Origin: Actinomycetospora sp. NBRC 106378
GTDB lineage: Bacteria > Actinomycetota > Actinomycetes > Mycobacteriales > Pseudonocardiaceae
DNA: 64,000 bases
NCBI RefSeq assembly: GCF_030269685.1
Contig: NZ_BSTT01000008.1
Span: 186,001 to 250,000 of the forward strand
Reading direction: 5' to 3'
Part shown: one piece after another, positions 1 through 7,841 of the stretch
Numbering within the stretch: the first letter of the stretch is position 1
Layout: each line of letters begins with the position of its first letter
Notes under the pieces: generated by a model
Databases searched by the model: none
What the model saw: the letters and a program-made list of their open reading frames with translations, nothing else
What the model was told of the DNA's origin: nothing
Made by a program: the position numbers and the translations under genes

Positions 1-409
1 GGTCGCCCTCCGCGAACGCGCGCTCGTCGCCCGCGGCGAAGGCGGCCCGCTGGTCGTCGAGCACCTCGCGGAGCCGGGCGACGACCGCGCTCCGCTCGGG
101 CTCCGTCGTCGCGCAGAGCTTCGCGACGGCGTGCCCCTCGACGAGCTCGCGCGCCTCCAGCACCGCCTCGACCTCGGCGGGCGAGACCGGGACGACGAGC
201 GCGCCACGCTTGGGGAACAGGCGCAGGAGACCCTCGGCCTCGAGGCGCAGGAAGGCCTCGCGGACGGGGGTCCGGCTCATCGCCAGCACCTCGGCGACCT
301 GGCCCTCGCTGATGAGGTCACCGCCGGGGAGGCTGCCGTCGAGGATCGCCGCCTTCGTGTGCCGATAGGCCCGTTCCTTGGCCGAGACCACCGCACGCGT
401 CACGTCCAC
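1..409 (-). CDS. GntR/FCD-family transcriptional regulator, C-terminus beyond window edge
   Basis: Only the first 136 codons are in the window; the gene runs off the left edge. The visible part is a GntR-type winged helix (about residues 12-75) containing SRTPVREAFLRLEAEGLL, the recognition-helix signature of the family, followed by the first helices of an FCD effector domain (EARELVEGHAVAKL). Such proteins are usually repressors released by an organic acid. The GTG at 409 is preferred because GGGAG lies 9 nt upstream; a GTG at 415 is also in frame. The gene is divergent from the sensor-like gene at 537, and a perfect palindrome at 486-506 lies between them, so it probably regulates itself and perhaps that neighbour. 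The ligand cannot be told because the FCD domain is cut off. Confidence 0.85.
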   Translation of the reverse strand, partial: MDVTRAVVSAKERAYRHTKAAILDGSLPGGDLISEGQVAEVLAMSRTPVREAFLRLEAEGLLRLFPKRGALVVPVSPAEVEAVLEARELVEGHAVAKLCATTEPERSAVVARLREVLDDQRAAFAAGDERAFAEGD

Positions 410-485
410 CGCCACCGGCTCCCGTTCGCCCCGCTCGGCCGGACACCTTGCCCGGGAGCCCGTGTGACCCTACTCTCGCCCGCAT

Positions 486-506
486 TGATGCATCTTGTAT
501 GCATCA
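486..506. promoter_or_regulatory. Putative GntR/FCD operator palindrome
   Basis: Perfect inverted repeat TGATGCAT-cttgt-ATGCATCA (8-bp arms, 5-bp spacer) in the intergenic space between the divergent GntR gene (start 409) and the sensor-like gene (start 537). FCD-type GntR proteins typically bind short A/T-rich palindromes related to TTGTATGCAT or ATGTATACAT, and this one contains TTGTATGCAT. It stands out in a region that is otherwise almost all G and C. Assignment to the adjacent regulator is inference from position and form. Confidence 0.7.
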
Positions 507-536
507 CGATCTCGGGGTCGGGTCCGAGGAGGACGC

Positions 537-2015
537 ATGACGGTGACGTCGCCGGCACGGCAGCTCGATCCCCGCGGCCCGCTCGTCGGGTCGCGCGCGA
601 TCGGATCGCGGGCCGACGGCGGGCCCGGGTCACTGCTGCGCCGGGTGGTCACGCAGCTGCGCAGCCTGACCGCCGCCCGCTCGGCGTGGGTGGTGCGGGT
701 CGACGAGGCGGCCGGGACGTGGGCCGTCGACGTCGCGGAGGGGACGGACGCCCCACCCGAGCAGCTCGTCGCCGCCGTCGTCCGGGACCGGGCACCCGCC
801 GTCGCGACCGTGCCGGGCGCGACGGTGCTCGGGGTCCCGGTCCGGCGCGGACCACGCGTGATCGGGGTGTGCGCCGTGGCCGGCGACGCCGACGTGGCCC
901 TCTCCCCCGCCGACCGGACGCTCGCGGAGCTGTTCGCCGAGTACGCCGCCCTCGCCCTCGTCGACCACGGGCCGCTCGCCGGGCGCTCCCTGCTCGAGGC
1001 GGTCCGCCAGGAGCTGGCCTGGGTCGAGCGGGCGGGGGTCGCCCGGACCGACCTGGTCACAGTGGGGACCGGGACGCTCGACGACGCCCGCGCCGAGGAG
1101 ATCCTCCGGGTCGTGCAGGAGGCGCTGGTCAACGTGGTCGCGCACGCCCGGGCCGGGCAGGTGCAGGTCGGCGTGCTGCACGGTCCCGGCACGGTCACCG
1201 TGCTCGTCGAGGACGACGGCGTGGGGTTCGACGCGACCCGCCCGGGCGGACCGCAGGAGGCCGCGGTGGGCGCGCAGCGCGGGCTGGTGGCGATGAGCGC
1301 CCGGGCCCGGCGGCTCGACGGCGAGCTGGAGATCGGCGCCGGGACCGACGGGGGCACGCTGCTGCGGCTCACCGTGCCCTGCGGCCCGCCGTCCGGGTCC
1401 CCGGGCCGCGCACGGCCGTCGGTGCTCGTGGCGGCCGGCCGGCCGGTGGTCCGCGCCGGCGTGGTGCGCCAGCTGCAGCTCGGCGCCCCCGACCTCGGCA
1501 TGGTCTCGGAGGTCGACCTCGGCGCCGGCCCGCGGGACCTCGCGGCCGCCTGCCGCCTGCTCGGACCCGACGTCCTCGTCGTCGAGCCCGACCTGCTGCC
1601 CGCCGACCTCGCCGGCGCCCTGGACCGGCTCGCCGCCCTGCCCACCGCGCCGGCGGTGGTGCTGCTCGCGGACGCCTGCGCCGACCACGCGCTGCGCACC
1701 GCGGTGGCGGCGGGCGCGAAGGGCTGCGTGGGCCCGGACGACGGCGAGCGGCTGGTCGAGGTGGTCGCCGCGGCCGGCCGGGGCGAGTCGACCTTCCGCC
1801 CCGACCAGCTCGGCCGGCTCGCCGCCGCGCCCCGCACCCGGGGCATCACGACGCGGGAGCGGGAGGTCTGCGACCTCGTCGCCCGCGGGATGACCGACCG
1901 CCAGATCGCCACGGCGCTGCGCATCTCGGCGAAGACCGTCGAGAAGCACGTCGGCTCGCTGCTGCGCAAGACCGGCGCCCGCAACCGGACGATGCTGGTG
2001 GCCGTGGGGCCGTGA
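537..2015 (+). CDS. Fused kinase-like ATPase / degenerate receiver / LuxR-type DNA-binding protein
   Basis: 492 aa, starting at an ATG with GAGGAGGA just upstream. Order: GAF-like sensory segment (about 30-145), HATPase_c domain of the NarX type (about 185-285; N box EALVNVVAHA, G1 box VEDDGVGFD, later RGLVAMSAR), receiver-like domain (about 295-420), and a clear LuxR/NarL helix-turn-helix at the C-terminus (TEREVCDLVARGMTDRQIA-like block). Two things are odd. The HisKA_3 helix with its phosphorylatable His (usually RELHD) is absent between the GAF and ATPase parts. The receiver also lacks its acidic pair (VLVAAGRPVVR in place of VLVVDDHPxVR), has Glu where the phosphoacceptor Asp should be (DVLVVEPD), and lacks the conserved Lys. 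It therefore probably does not work by ordinary phosphotransfer, and may respond to ATP or a GAF ligand. Target genes are unknown. Confidence 0.8.
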   Translation: MTVTSPARQLDPRGPLVGSRAIGSRADGGPGSLLRRVVTQLRSLTAARSAWVVRVDEAAGTWAVDVAEGTDAPPEQLVAAVVRDRAPAVATVPGATVLGVPVRRGPRVIGVCAVAGDADVALSPADRTLAELFAEYAALALVDHGPLAGRSLLEAVRQELAWVERAGVARTDLVTVGTGTLDDARAEEILRVVQEALVNVVAHARAGQVQVGVLHGPGTVTVLVEDDGVGFDATRPGGPQEAAVGAQRGLVAMSARARRLDGELEIGAGTDGGTLLRLTVPCGPPSGSPGRARPSVLVAAGRPVVRAGVVRQLQLGAPDLGMVSEVDLGAGPRDLAAACRLLGPDVLVVEPDLLPADLAGALDRLAALPTAPAVVLLADACADHALRTAVAAGAKGCVGPDDGERLVEVVAAAGRGESTFRPDQLGRLAAAPRTRGITTREREVCDLVARGMTDRQIATALRISAKTVEKHVGSLLRKTGARNRTMLVAVGP

Positions 2016-2020
2016 CCCGG

Positions 2021-2140
2021 ACGTCAGCCGTGTGCCACCGCTGACACCGGGCGTCAGCCGTGTGCCACCGCTGACACCGGACGTCAGCCGTGTGCCACCG
2101 CTGACACCGGACGTCAGCCGTGTGCCACCGCTGACACCCC
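2021..2140. repeat. Four tandem copies of a 30-bp palindromic unit at a convergent junction
   Basis: The unit ACGTCAGCCGTGTGCCACCG plus CTGACACCGG repeats four times with an exact 30-bp period (starts 2021, 2051, 2081, 2111); the only differences are a G for A at the start of copy 2 and divergence at the end of copy 4. Each unit contains a hairpin, GTCAGC-c-GTG-tgc-CAC-c-GCTGAC. The array fills the gap between the convergent genes ending at 2015 and 2150, so it can act as a bidirectional terminator. A diverged inverted copy lies at 20683-20720, showing that the unit is dispersed. Confidence 0.9.
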
Positions 2141-2149
2141 GGGGCGAAC

Positions 2150-3136
2150 TCAGAGGCCCGTCAGCCCCCGCGCCACCCCCACGGCCGCCGACACCCCGCG
2201 CACCGGCGAGAACCGGTCGGAGGCCTCGTTCAGCGCCGTCCACTCGTCGGGCGCCAGGACGATCTCGGCGGCCGCGCAGTTGCTCTCCAGCTGCTCGACG
2301 CTCGACGCACCCGGGATGGCGACCACCTCGGGGCGGTGGATCGTCCAGGCCAGCGCGACCTGGGAGGGCGTCGCGTCGTGCGCGGCCGCCACCTCGCGCA
2401 ACGTGTCGATCAGCGGCTGGGCGCGGCGCAGCGACTCGGGCAGGAACAGGGTGTTCATCTGCCGGACCCGGTTCGACGGCCGGTGCTCGGCATCGAACTT
2501 CCCGGAGAGCAGGCCCTGCGCGAGCGGGCTGTAGGCGATGACCGCACGGCCGGCCTCGGCCGCGTAGGGCAGGAGCTCCCGCTCCGGGTCGCGCGAGACC
2601 AGGCTGTAGGAGACCTGGTTCGAGATCACCCGCGAGCCGAGCGCGCTCTCGGCGTCCTGCCAGCGGTCGAGGGAGTAGTTCGACACCCCGACCTCGTCGA
2701 CCACCCCGGCGGCCTGGAGCGTCCGCATCCCGGGCATGGTGCGGCGGTCGCCGATCAGCGGGTTGGGCTGGTGGACCTGGTAGAGGTCGAGCGGGCGGCG
2801 GACCCGGCCGGAGCTCGCGACCCCGCGCTGCTCGACGACCGGTGCCACCGGGAACACCGGGAACACCTTGGACGCGACGACGGTGGTCGCCGGGTCGGCG
2901 TCCGCCCGGTCGAGCGCGTCGCCGAGGATGCGCTCGCTGCGGCCGAAGCCGTAGACCTCGGCGGTGTCGAAGACGGTGATCCCCAGCTCGAGGGCCCGCC
3001 GGACGATCCGCGCGGCCTCCGAGTCGGGGCCCGAGGTGTAGTCGCCGCCGTAGCCCCACTCGTTCGACCCGAACTGCCACGTGCCGAGCCCGATGGCCGA
3101 CCAGCGCTTGGTGGTCGGCAGCTCCAGATAACGCAT
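2150..3136 (-). CDS. Aldo/keto reductase
   Basis: 328 aa, a full-length member of the NADPH-dependent aldo/keto reductase TIM-barrel family. The catalytic tetrad is visible: Asp57 and Tyr62 in FDTAEVYGFGRSERILG, Lys near residue 90 in VVASKVF, and His near 122 in YQVHQPNP. The nucleotide-binding end AIPGASSVEQLESNCAA is also present. It resembles the AKR subgroup with MRYLELPTTKR-like N-termini that reduce assorted aldehydes and ketones; the substrate cannot be assigned. The ATG at 3136 begins the conserved first strand. It lies 9 nt downstream of the glycosyltransferase stop at 3146 on the same strand, so co-transcription with the glycosyltransferase pair is likely. Confidence 0.9.
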   Translation of the reverse strand: MRYLELPTTKRWSAIGLGTWQFGSNEWGYGGDYTSGPDSEAARIVRRALELGITVFDTAEVYGFGRSERILGDALDRADADPATTVVASKVFPVFPVAPVVEQRGVASSGRVRRPLDLYQVHQPNPLIGDRRTMPGMRTLQAAGVVDEVGVSNYSLDRWQDAESALGSRVISNQVSYSLVSRDPERELLPYAAEAGRAVIAYSPLAQGLLSGKFDAEHRPSNRVRQMNTLFLPESLRRAQPLIDTLREVAAAHDATPSQVALAWTIHRPEVVAIPGASSVEQLESNCAAAEIVLAPDEWTALNEASDRFSPVRGVSAAVGVARGLTGL

Positions 3137-3145
3137 GCCTCCTGG

Positions 3146-4060
3146 TTACCCGATCACGGCGGTGACAGCCGCCGCCGGCAGCGCCTCCAGGCAGGCCGGA
3201 CCGGTCGTCGAGAACGGGCAGGCCGCCTCCCACCAGCACTCCTGCTCCGTGATCGCGGTCGGGCGCCGGACCGGGCACTCCGGGTGTCCCTGCAGGTTGC
3301 GGCCCTCCTCGAGCCCGTAGCGGCTGGCGAGCGTGGGGCCGAACAGGGCCACCGTCGGCGCCCCGACCGCCGCGGCCATCCGCACCGGGCCGGTGTCCCC
3401 GCCCACCACGACCCCGCCCACCCGACCCACCGCGGCGAACCGCGCGGCGAGTCCGCGCAGGTCGGTCGGCTCCCAGGTCGGGACGCCCGCGACGGGCGTG
3501 ACGGCCACGACCGGCCGGTCCCCGAGCGTGGCCACCAGCTCCCGCCACCACGGCCAGCGCTTCACGGCCATCCCCGCGTCCGGGACGAGCACGACCGTGC
3601 CGGGCGCGGGTCCGGCCACCTGCTCGTCGTCGGCGAGCACGATCCGCGGCGGGCGCGGTGGCCCGGTGATCACGCCCTCCGCGGCGAGGATCCGCTGGTA
3701 GCGCTCCCCGACCAGCTCGTCGGCGGGCGGCGACCGCCACAGGTTCGTCACCGCCCGCGTGCCCCGGGACGCGGCGTCGTCGTCGATCAGGTCGCCGATG
3801 CCGTCGAAGCGGGTGGTGGTCACGACGAGGTCGGGTGCGAGCTCCGCCAGGGCCTTCCCGACGGCGGGTCGCTCCGCGTGCTTCTCCGCGATCCGCACGC
3901 CGGTCACGGCGGGGTCGCGCTCGAGCAGGACCGCACCCGGGGCGTGGGTGAGCACGACGAGCTCGCCACCGGGATCGGCGTCGGCGAGGGCGTGGATCGA
4001 GGGCAGCACCATGATCAGGTCGCCGAGTCCGCCGAGGAGGTCGACGACGAGCGTCCTCAT
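3146..4060 (-). CDS. Glycosyltransferase family 9 (heptosyltransferase-like)
   Basis: 304 aa with a GT9 (GT-B fold) layout. The N-terminal strand and loop MRTLVVDLLGGLGDLIMVLP binds the acceptor. The C-terminal domain has the donor-site segment VGGDTGPVRMAAAVGAPTVALFGPT. The family transfers ADP-activated heptose in Gram-negatives; in actinobacteria GT9 proteins are thought to decorate cell-wall glycans or secondary glycosides, and the acceptor is unknown here. The C-terminus has four cysteines (CPVRR, ECWW, CPF, CLEA), a pattern seen in some GT9 proteins. The start ATG at 4060 overlaps the TGA of the GT4 gene by 4 nt, so the two are translationally coupled and likely act on one glycan. Confidence 0.88.
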   Translation of the reverse strand: MRTLVVDLLGGLGDLIMVLPSIHALADADPGGELVVLTHAPGAVLLERDPAVTGVRIAEKHAERPAVGKALAELAPDLVVTTTRFDGIGDLIDDDAASRGTRAVTNLWRSPPADELVGERYQRILAAEGVITGPPRPPRIVLADDEQVAGPAPGTVVLVPDAGMAVKRWPWWRELVATLGDRPVVAVTPVAGVPTWEPTDLRGLAARFAAVGRVGGVVVGGDTGPVRMAAAVGAPTVALFGPTLASRYGLEEGRNLQGHPECPVRRPTAITEQECWWEAACPFSTTGPACLEALPAAAVTAVIG

Positions 4061-5184
4061 CCGAGCTCCGCGTAGAGCGCGCGGTGGCGGGCGGCCAGCG
4101 TCGCCCAGTCCCGTCCCGTGAGCAGGTCCCGCCCGCCGGCCGCGACCCGGGCGGCGAGCGCGGGGTCGTCGAGCAGGCGGCGCAGGGCCGTGACGAGCAC
4201 GTCGACGTCGCGGACGGCGGGGGCGACGACCACGGTCCCGCCGTCGACGAGCTCGGTGTCCGGCTCGAGCTGGGTGACGATCGTCGGGAGCCCGTGGTCG
4301 AAGGCCGCGAGCAGGGCACCGCTCTTCGTCGTCGCGCCGGCGGTGAACGGGAAGGCGGCGACGTCGGCGGCCTTCAGCGCGGCCGAGACCTCCTCGGCGG
4401 GGACGTGGCCGGTGATCGTGACCCGGTCGGTCGCCCCCGCGTCCGCGACGTGCTTCGTGAGCTCCGCGCGGAAGGTGGCCGCCTCGTCGTCGGGCAGGGC
4501 CAACGAGGTGAACCCACCGACGATCAGCAGGTGCAGGGACGGGTGCTCCGGCGCGAGGCGCGCGACGGCGTCGACCAGGTAGCGCAGCCCCTTCACCGGG
4601 TGCACGAACCCGAAGAAGACGACGACCGTCGCGTCCTCGGCGATCCCGAGCCGTCGGCGGGTGGCCGCCCGATCGGTGGGCGGGGCCACGACGACGTTCG
4701 GCGGGATGGGCAGCCGCAGCGCGGGCTTCGTCGGGAAGCGCGTCCGCAGGACGGCCTCGTGCGCACCGTTCGTGGTGACGACGCGGGCGCTGCGCGGGAC
4801 GAGCCGGCCGCTCTCGGGGTCGGCGAACCCGAGGCGGGCGGGCAGCCTCCAGGGGCGGGGCGCCCACCAGCCGTACTCGTGCACGGTGGTGACCAGCGGG
4901 GCGCCGACGAGGTCGCCGAGCAGGCCCGGCCAGCTGGAGAATCGGTACGCCGACGGCGCGAACTGCAGGTGCACGACGTCGGCACCGCGGGCCGCGCGGA
5001 CCGCCGCGAGCAGGCCGCGGGGGCCGGGGTCGACGGGGACGTCGTGGACCTCGGTGCCGGCGGCGCGCAGCGCGGCGACGAGGCGGGCGGTGTAGTCGGC
5101 GACGCCGTCGTGGGCGGGGTCGGCGCGGCCGTGGAGCATCGCGACGGTGGGCGGGGGCACGGGCTCCGGTACCCCGATCGCCAC
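4057..5184 (-). CDS. Glycosyltransferase family 4 (group 1)
   Basis: 375 aa with a GT-B fold. The N-terminal half contains HDGVADYTARLVAAL and HLQFAPSAYRFS. The C-terminal half has the retaining GT4 nucleotide-sugar site: FFGFVHPVKGLRYLVDAV, then FPFTAGATTKSGALLAAFDHGLPTI, corresponding to the EX7E-type segment though the usual first Glu is replaced around FTAGATTKSG. It starts with GTG at 5184; an internal ATG (MLHGRADPAHDG) is an alternative. It is the first gene of a same-strand run with the GT9 and aldo/keto reductase genes, and a strong hairpin at 5195-5244 insulates it from the gene upstream. The sugar and acceptor are unknown. Confidence 0.88.
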   Translation of the reverse strand: MAIGVPEPVPPPTVAMLHGRADPAHDGVADYTARLVAALRAAGTEVHDVPVDPGPRGLLAAVRAARGADVVHLQFAPSAYRFSSWPGLLGDLVGAPLVTTVHEYGWWAPRPWRLPARLGFADPESGRLVPRSARVVTTNGAHEAVLRTRFPTKPALRLPIPPNVVVAPPTDRAATRRRLGIAEDATVVVFFGFVHPVKGLRYLVDAVARLAPEHPSLHLLIVGGFTSLALPDDEAATFRAELTKHVADAGATDRVTITGHVPAEEVSAALKAADVAAFPFTAGATTKSGALLAAFDHGLPTIVTQLEPDTELVDGGTVVVAPAVRDVDVLVTALRRLLDDPALAARVAAGGRDLLTGRDWATLAARHRALYAELG

Positions 5185-5194
5185 CCCGGAGCAC

Positions 5195-5244
5195 CACGAA
5201 CGGGCCGTCCGTCACCGTCGGGGGTGACGAACGGCCCGTCCGTG
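5195..5244 (-). terminator. Intrinsic-type terminator hairpin after the glycine-rich gene
   Basis: Inverted repeat with 22-nt arms (5195-5216 and 5223-5244; core ACGGGCCGTCCGTCACC against GGTGACGAACGGCCCGT), two mismatches that are G-U pairs in RNA, and a 6-nt loop. It lies between the stop of the glycine-rich gene (5290) and the start of the GT4 gene (5184), both on the minus strand. No U tract follows, as is usual in very GC-rich actinobacteria. Confidence 0.8.
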
Positions 5245-5289
5245 CGGTCGGAGGGGGTCGGAGGGGGGTCGGACGGCGTCAGATCACCG

Positions 5290-6510
5290 TCAGCGGACCA
5301 CGAGGTCCCCGCGGGTGACCGTGCCGCCGGTGGTCGCGCTCCCGAACGCGATGCTCAGCGAGTCGGTGCCCGTCCCACCGGGCTGGTTGCCGTCGACCAC
5401 GGTCGCGGTGAAGGGCACGACGGCGCCGCTCTGGAGCAGGGCGGTTCCGGTGATGGTCGCGGTGCCGCGGCCGTCGCTGGTCACCGAGGTGATCGAGCGG
5501 GAGACCGCACGCAGGTCGCCGTCGCGGACCGACAGCGAGCCCGACCCGGAGCCGGCCGCGCCGGACACGTCGATCGTGGCCCGGCCGTCGGCGCCGTAGC
5601 GGACGTCCCCGCGGACGGCGGCCGCGCGCACCACCGGGCCGTCGTAGGTGACCGTCACACGGCCGGCGCCGGTGCTCGTCGCGGCGGCCACCGTGCCGAG
5701 GTTCGTCCCGCCTCCGCCACCCCCGCCGCCGGTGTTGGCCGCGGACGACCCGGCGCCACCGCCGAGCACACCGCCGCCACCGCCGCCGGCCCCACCGGCG
5801 CGGGCCGACGCGGCCGCGCTGGTCGCCGTCACCCCGGTCGCGGAGGCGCTCGCGCCCGCCGCGCCGCCCGGGGCCGCGTTCACGCCGCTGCCGGGCGCTC
5901 CGGCCGCGGCGGCCGCACCCCCGGCGCCGCCCACGCGGGCGGGGAAGTCGCCACCGGCACCGCCGCCACCGCCGCCGCCACCCGCGGCGACCGTCAGCAG
6001 GGTGCCGTCCACGGCGACGGCGGACGCGCTGCCGCCCGCACCACCACCGCCGCCCCCGCCCAGCGCCCCGCTGCCGGAGCCGCCCGTGCCGCCACCGCCG
6101 CCGGAGCCGACGCCCGCGGCCCCGGAACCGCCCGCGGCCGTGCCGTTCGTCCCGGCGCCGCCCTGCCCGCCGGGCGCGATCGTGAGGGTCTTCCCGGCCA
6201 CGGTGGTCGGCGCCGCGGTGACGACCGCGCCGCTGCCGCCCGACGCCCCGGCGGCCCCGCCGCCCCCGTTGCCGCCCGCCCCGCCGGCCGCGCCCCGGGC
6301 GGTGATCCGCACGTTGGTGGCGGTGGTCGGGATCGTCAGCGTCTGCTGGCCGCCCGCGGCGAGGTAGGTGCAGGTCACGGTGCTGCCCGACTGCGCGCAC
6401 TGGCTCGGCAGGGTCTGCGAGGGCGCCGCGGAGGCTCCGCCGGGCAGGAAGAACAGGGCCGTCGCAGCGGTGGCCGTGGCGGCGGCGAGACGGGTCGTGG
6501 TCGAGGACAT
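5290..6510 (-). CDS. Secreted glycine-rich protein with a post-COAP-like C-terminal domain
   Basis: 406 aa from an ATG with CTGGAG 6 nt upstream. A Sec signal peptide is clear (MSSTTTRLAAATATAATALF, then cleavage near ASA-AP). Next comes a small Cys-pair segment with QQTLTIPTTATNVRITARGAAGG, the lead-in typical of glycine-rich surface domains. About 220 residues of GGAGG/GGGG low-complexity sequence follow. The last 110 residues (SLSVRDGDLRAVSRSITSV, later FTATVVDGNQPGGTGTDSL) match the beta-sandwich pattern often called post-COAP. It is probably an extracellular or wall-associated structural protein. It lies between glycosyltransferase genes, so glycosylation is conceivable but not shown. 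Confidence 0.75.
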   Translation of the reverse strand: MSSTTTRLAAATATAATALFFLPGGASAAPSQTLPSQCAQSGSTVTCTYLAAGGQQTLTIPTTATNVRITARGAAGGAGGNGGGGAAGASGGSGAVVTAAPTTVAGKTLTIAPGGQGGAGTNGTAAGGSGAAGVGSGGGGGTGGSGSGALGGGGGGGAGGSASAVAVDGTLLTVAAGGGGGGGGAGGDFPARVGGAGGAAAAAGAPGSGVNAAPGGAAGASASATGVTATSAAASARAGGAGGGGGGVLGGGAGSSAANTGGGGGGGGTNLGTVAAATSTGAGRVTVTYDGPVVRAAAVRGDVRYGADGRATIDVSGAAGSGSGSLSVRDGDLRAVSRSITSVTSDGRGTATITGTALLQSGAVVPFTATVVDGNQPGGTGTDSLSIAFGSATTGGTVTRGDLVVR

Positions 6511-6749
6511 GGCGGACTCCAGGGTGTTCGTGGCAGACGAGGGACCGGGCATGTCAGCGCGCACGACACGCCCCCCGAGTCCGGCTCGTCGATACGTTTC
6601 GTGACGAGCCGGTGACGCAGTGACATGAGATGTGTCGTCCGGACGGAGCAGTGCGCTACGCCACGGAGCGTCCCGATCGGGCGATGTCCGGAAACGTGCC
6701 GCCGACGGGGTTCTCGCGTGAGCGGGGCCGCGGCGGGTACCTGCACCCC

Positions 6750-7841
6750 GTGACGTCTCCGTCGTCCCCGCTGCCCGTCCACCCCGCGGCCCACCGTCCC
6801 GGGACCGACGACCCCGACTGGACGGCGATGGCGCGCGTCCTCGTGGTGCGGCCGGACAACGTGGGCGACGTGATCATGACGGTGCCCGCGCTGCGGGCCC
6901 TGCGGGCGGCGGCACCCCGGGCCCGCCTCGACCTGCTCGCCTCCCCGGCCGGCGCGGCCGCCGCCCCGCTGATCCCCGAGCTCGACGACGTGGTGGTCGC
7001 CTCGGTGTCCTGGCAGCGCCTGCCCGGGGTCGGCGTGGCCGAGGACCCCGACCCCGACGCCGAGCTCGTCGCCACCCTCGCCGCCCGCGACTACGACGCC
7101 GCCGTCGTCCTCACCTCGTTCTCGCAGTCGCCCTGGCCCGCCGCGGCGCTCTGCCGCCGGGCGGGCATCGGCGTCCGGGTCGGCACCAGCAAGGAGTTCG
7201 GGGGCGACGCGCTCACCCACTGGGTCCCGGCCCCGCCCGACGCCGGCCACCAGGTCGACCGGGCCCTCGAGGTCCTCGCGGCGGTCGGCGTCCCATCCCG
7301 GGGCACCGATCTCGCCGTCACCGTCCCCGCGCCGACCTCCGGCCCGCCGGCCGGGCGCTACGTCGTCGTCGCCCCCGGCGCGAGCTGCTCCTCCCGGCGC
7401 TGGTCACCCGAGCGGTTCGCGACGACGGGTCGCGGGCTCGCCGAGCGCGGCTGGACCGTGGTGGTCACCGGGACCGCGAAGGAGGCCGACCTCGTCGAGC
7501 GTGCGGCCGCCGGGGTGCCCGACGCCGTCACGATGATCGGCGAGCTGGACCTCGGCGGGCTCGCGGCCCTCGTGGCGGGTGCCGACGCCGTCGTCGTCAA
7601 CAACTCCGGGGGTGCGCACCTCGCCGACGCGGTCGGTACGCCCGTGGTGGAGCTGTTCGCGGGCACCGAGGAGGTGGGGCAGTACGCGCCGCGCACCGTG
7701 CCCGCCGAGGTGCTCACCCGGTCGGTGAGCTGCTCGCCCTGCCGCCAGCTCGTGTGCCCGTTCGACCAGGAGTGCCTCGACATCGCCCCGCAGCGGGTCG
7801 TCGACGCGGTGGTCCGGGTGGCCGCCGTCCCGTCCGCATGA
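6750..7841 (+). CDS. Glycosyltransferase family 9 (second copy)
   Basis: 363 aa from GTG 6750; the family core begins at ATG 6828 (MARVLVVRPDNVGDVIMTVP), and homologues commonly carry a comparable short N-terminal extension, so I prefer the longer form, though no strong ribosome site is visible. GT9 hallmarks are VVVAPGASCSSRRWSPERFA at the start of the donor domain and VVNNSGGAHLADAVGTPVVELF in the donor pocket. The end carries a Cys cluster (CSPCRQLVCPFDQEC), more elaborate than in the GT9 at 3146. It overlaps the next small gene by ATGA. Probably involved in a cell-surface or secreted glycan; substrates are unknown. Confidence 0.88.
   Translation: MTSPSSPLPVHPAAHRPGTDDPDWTAMARVLVVRPDNVGDVIMTVPALRALRAAAPRARLDLLASPAGAAAAPLIPELDDVVVASVSWQRLPGVGVAEDPDPDAELVATLAARDYDAAVVLTSFSQSPWPAAALCRRAGIGVRVGTSKEFGGDALTHWVPAPPDAGHQVDRALEVLAAVGVPSRGTDLAVTVPAPTSGPPAGRYVVVAPGASCSSRRWSPERFATTGRGLAERGWTVVVTGTAKEADLVERAAAGVPDAVTMIGELDLGGLAALVAGADAVVVNNSGGAHLADAVGTPVVELFAGTEEVGQYAPRTVPAEVLTRSVSCSPCRQLVCPFDQECLDIAPQRVVDAVVRVAAVPSA

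Noticed and set aside
2021-2140. CRISPR array
   Set aside because: The 30-bp units abut with no unique spacers between them, and no cas genes are present.
630-4319. A 1229-codon open frame on the minus strand across several genes
   Set aside because: It is a GC-rich shadow frame: it is Arg/Gly/Pro-rich without domains and crosses convincing genes on both strands. Only the real genes beneath it are listed.
5648-6367. Long proline-rich plus-strand frame opposite the glycine-rich gene
   Set aside because: It is the antisense of Gly codons (GGC/GCC). The minus-strand frame has a signal peptide, ribosome site, terminator and a recognisable C-terminal domain.
5290-6510. PE-PGRS protein
   Set aside because: There is no PE domain; instead there is a Sec signal peptide and a post-COAP-like C-terminal domain. 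Glycine richness alone is not enough.
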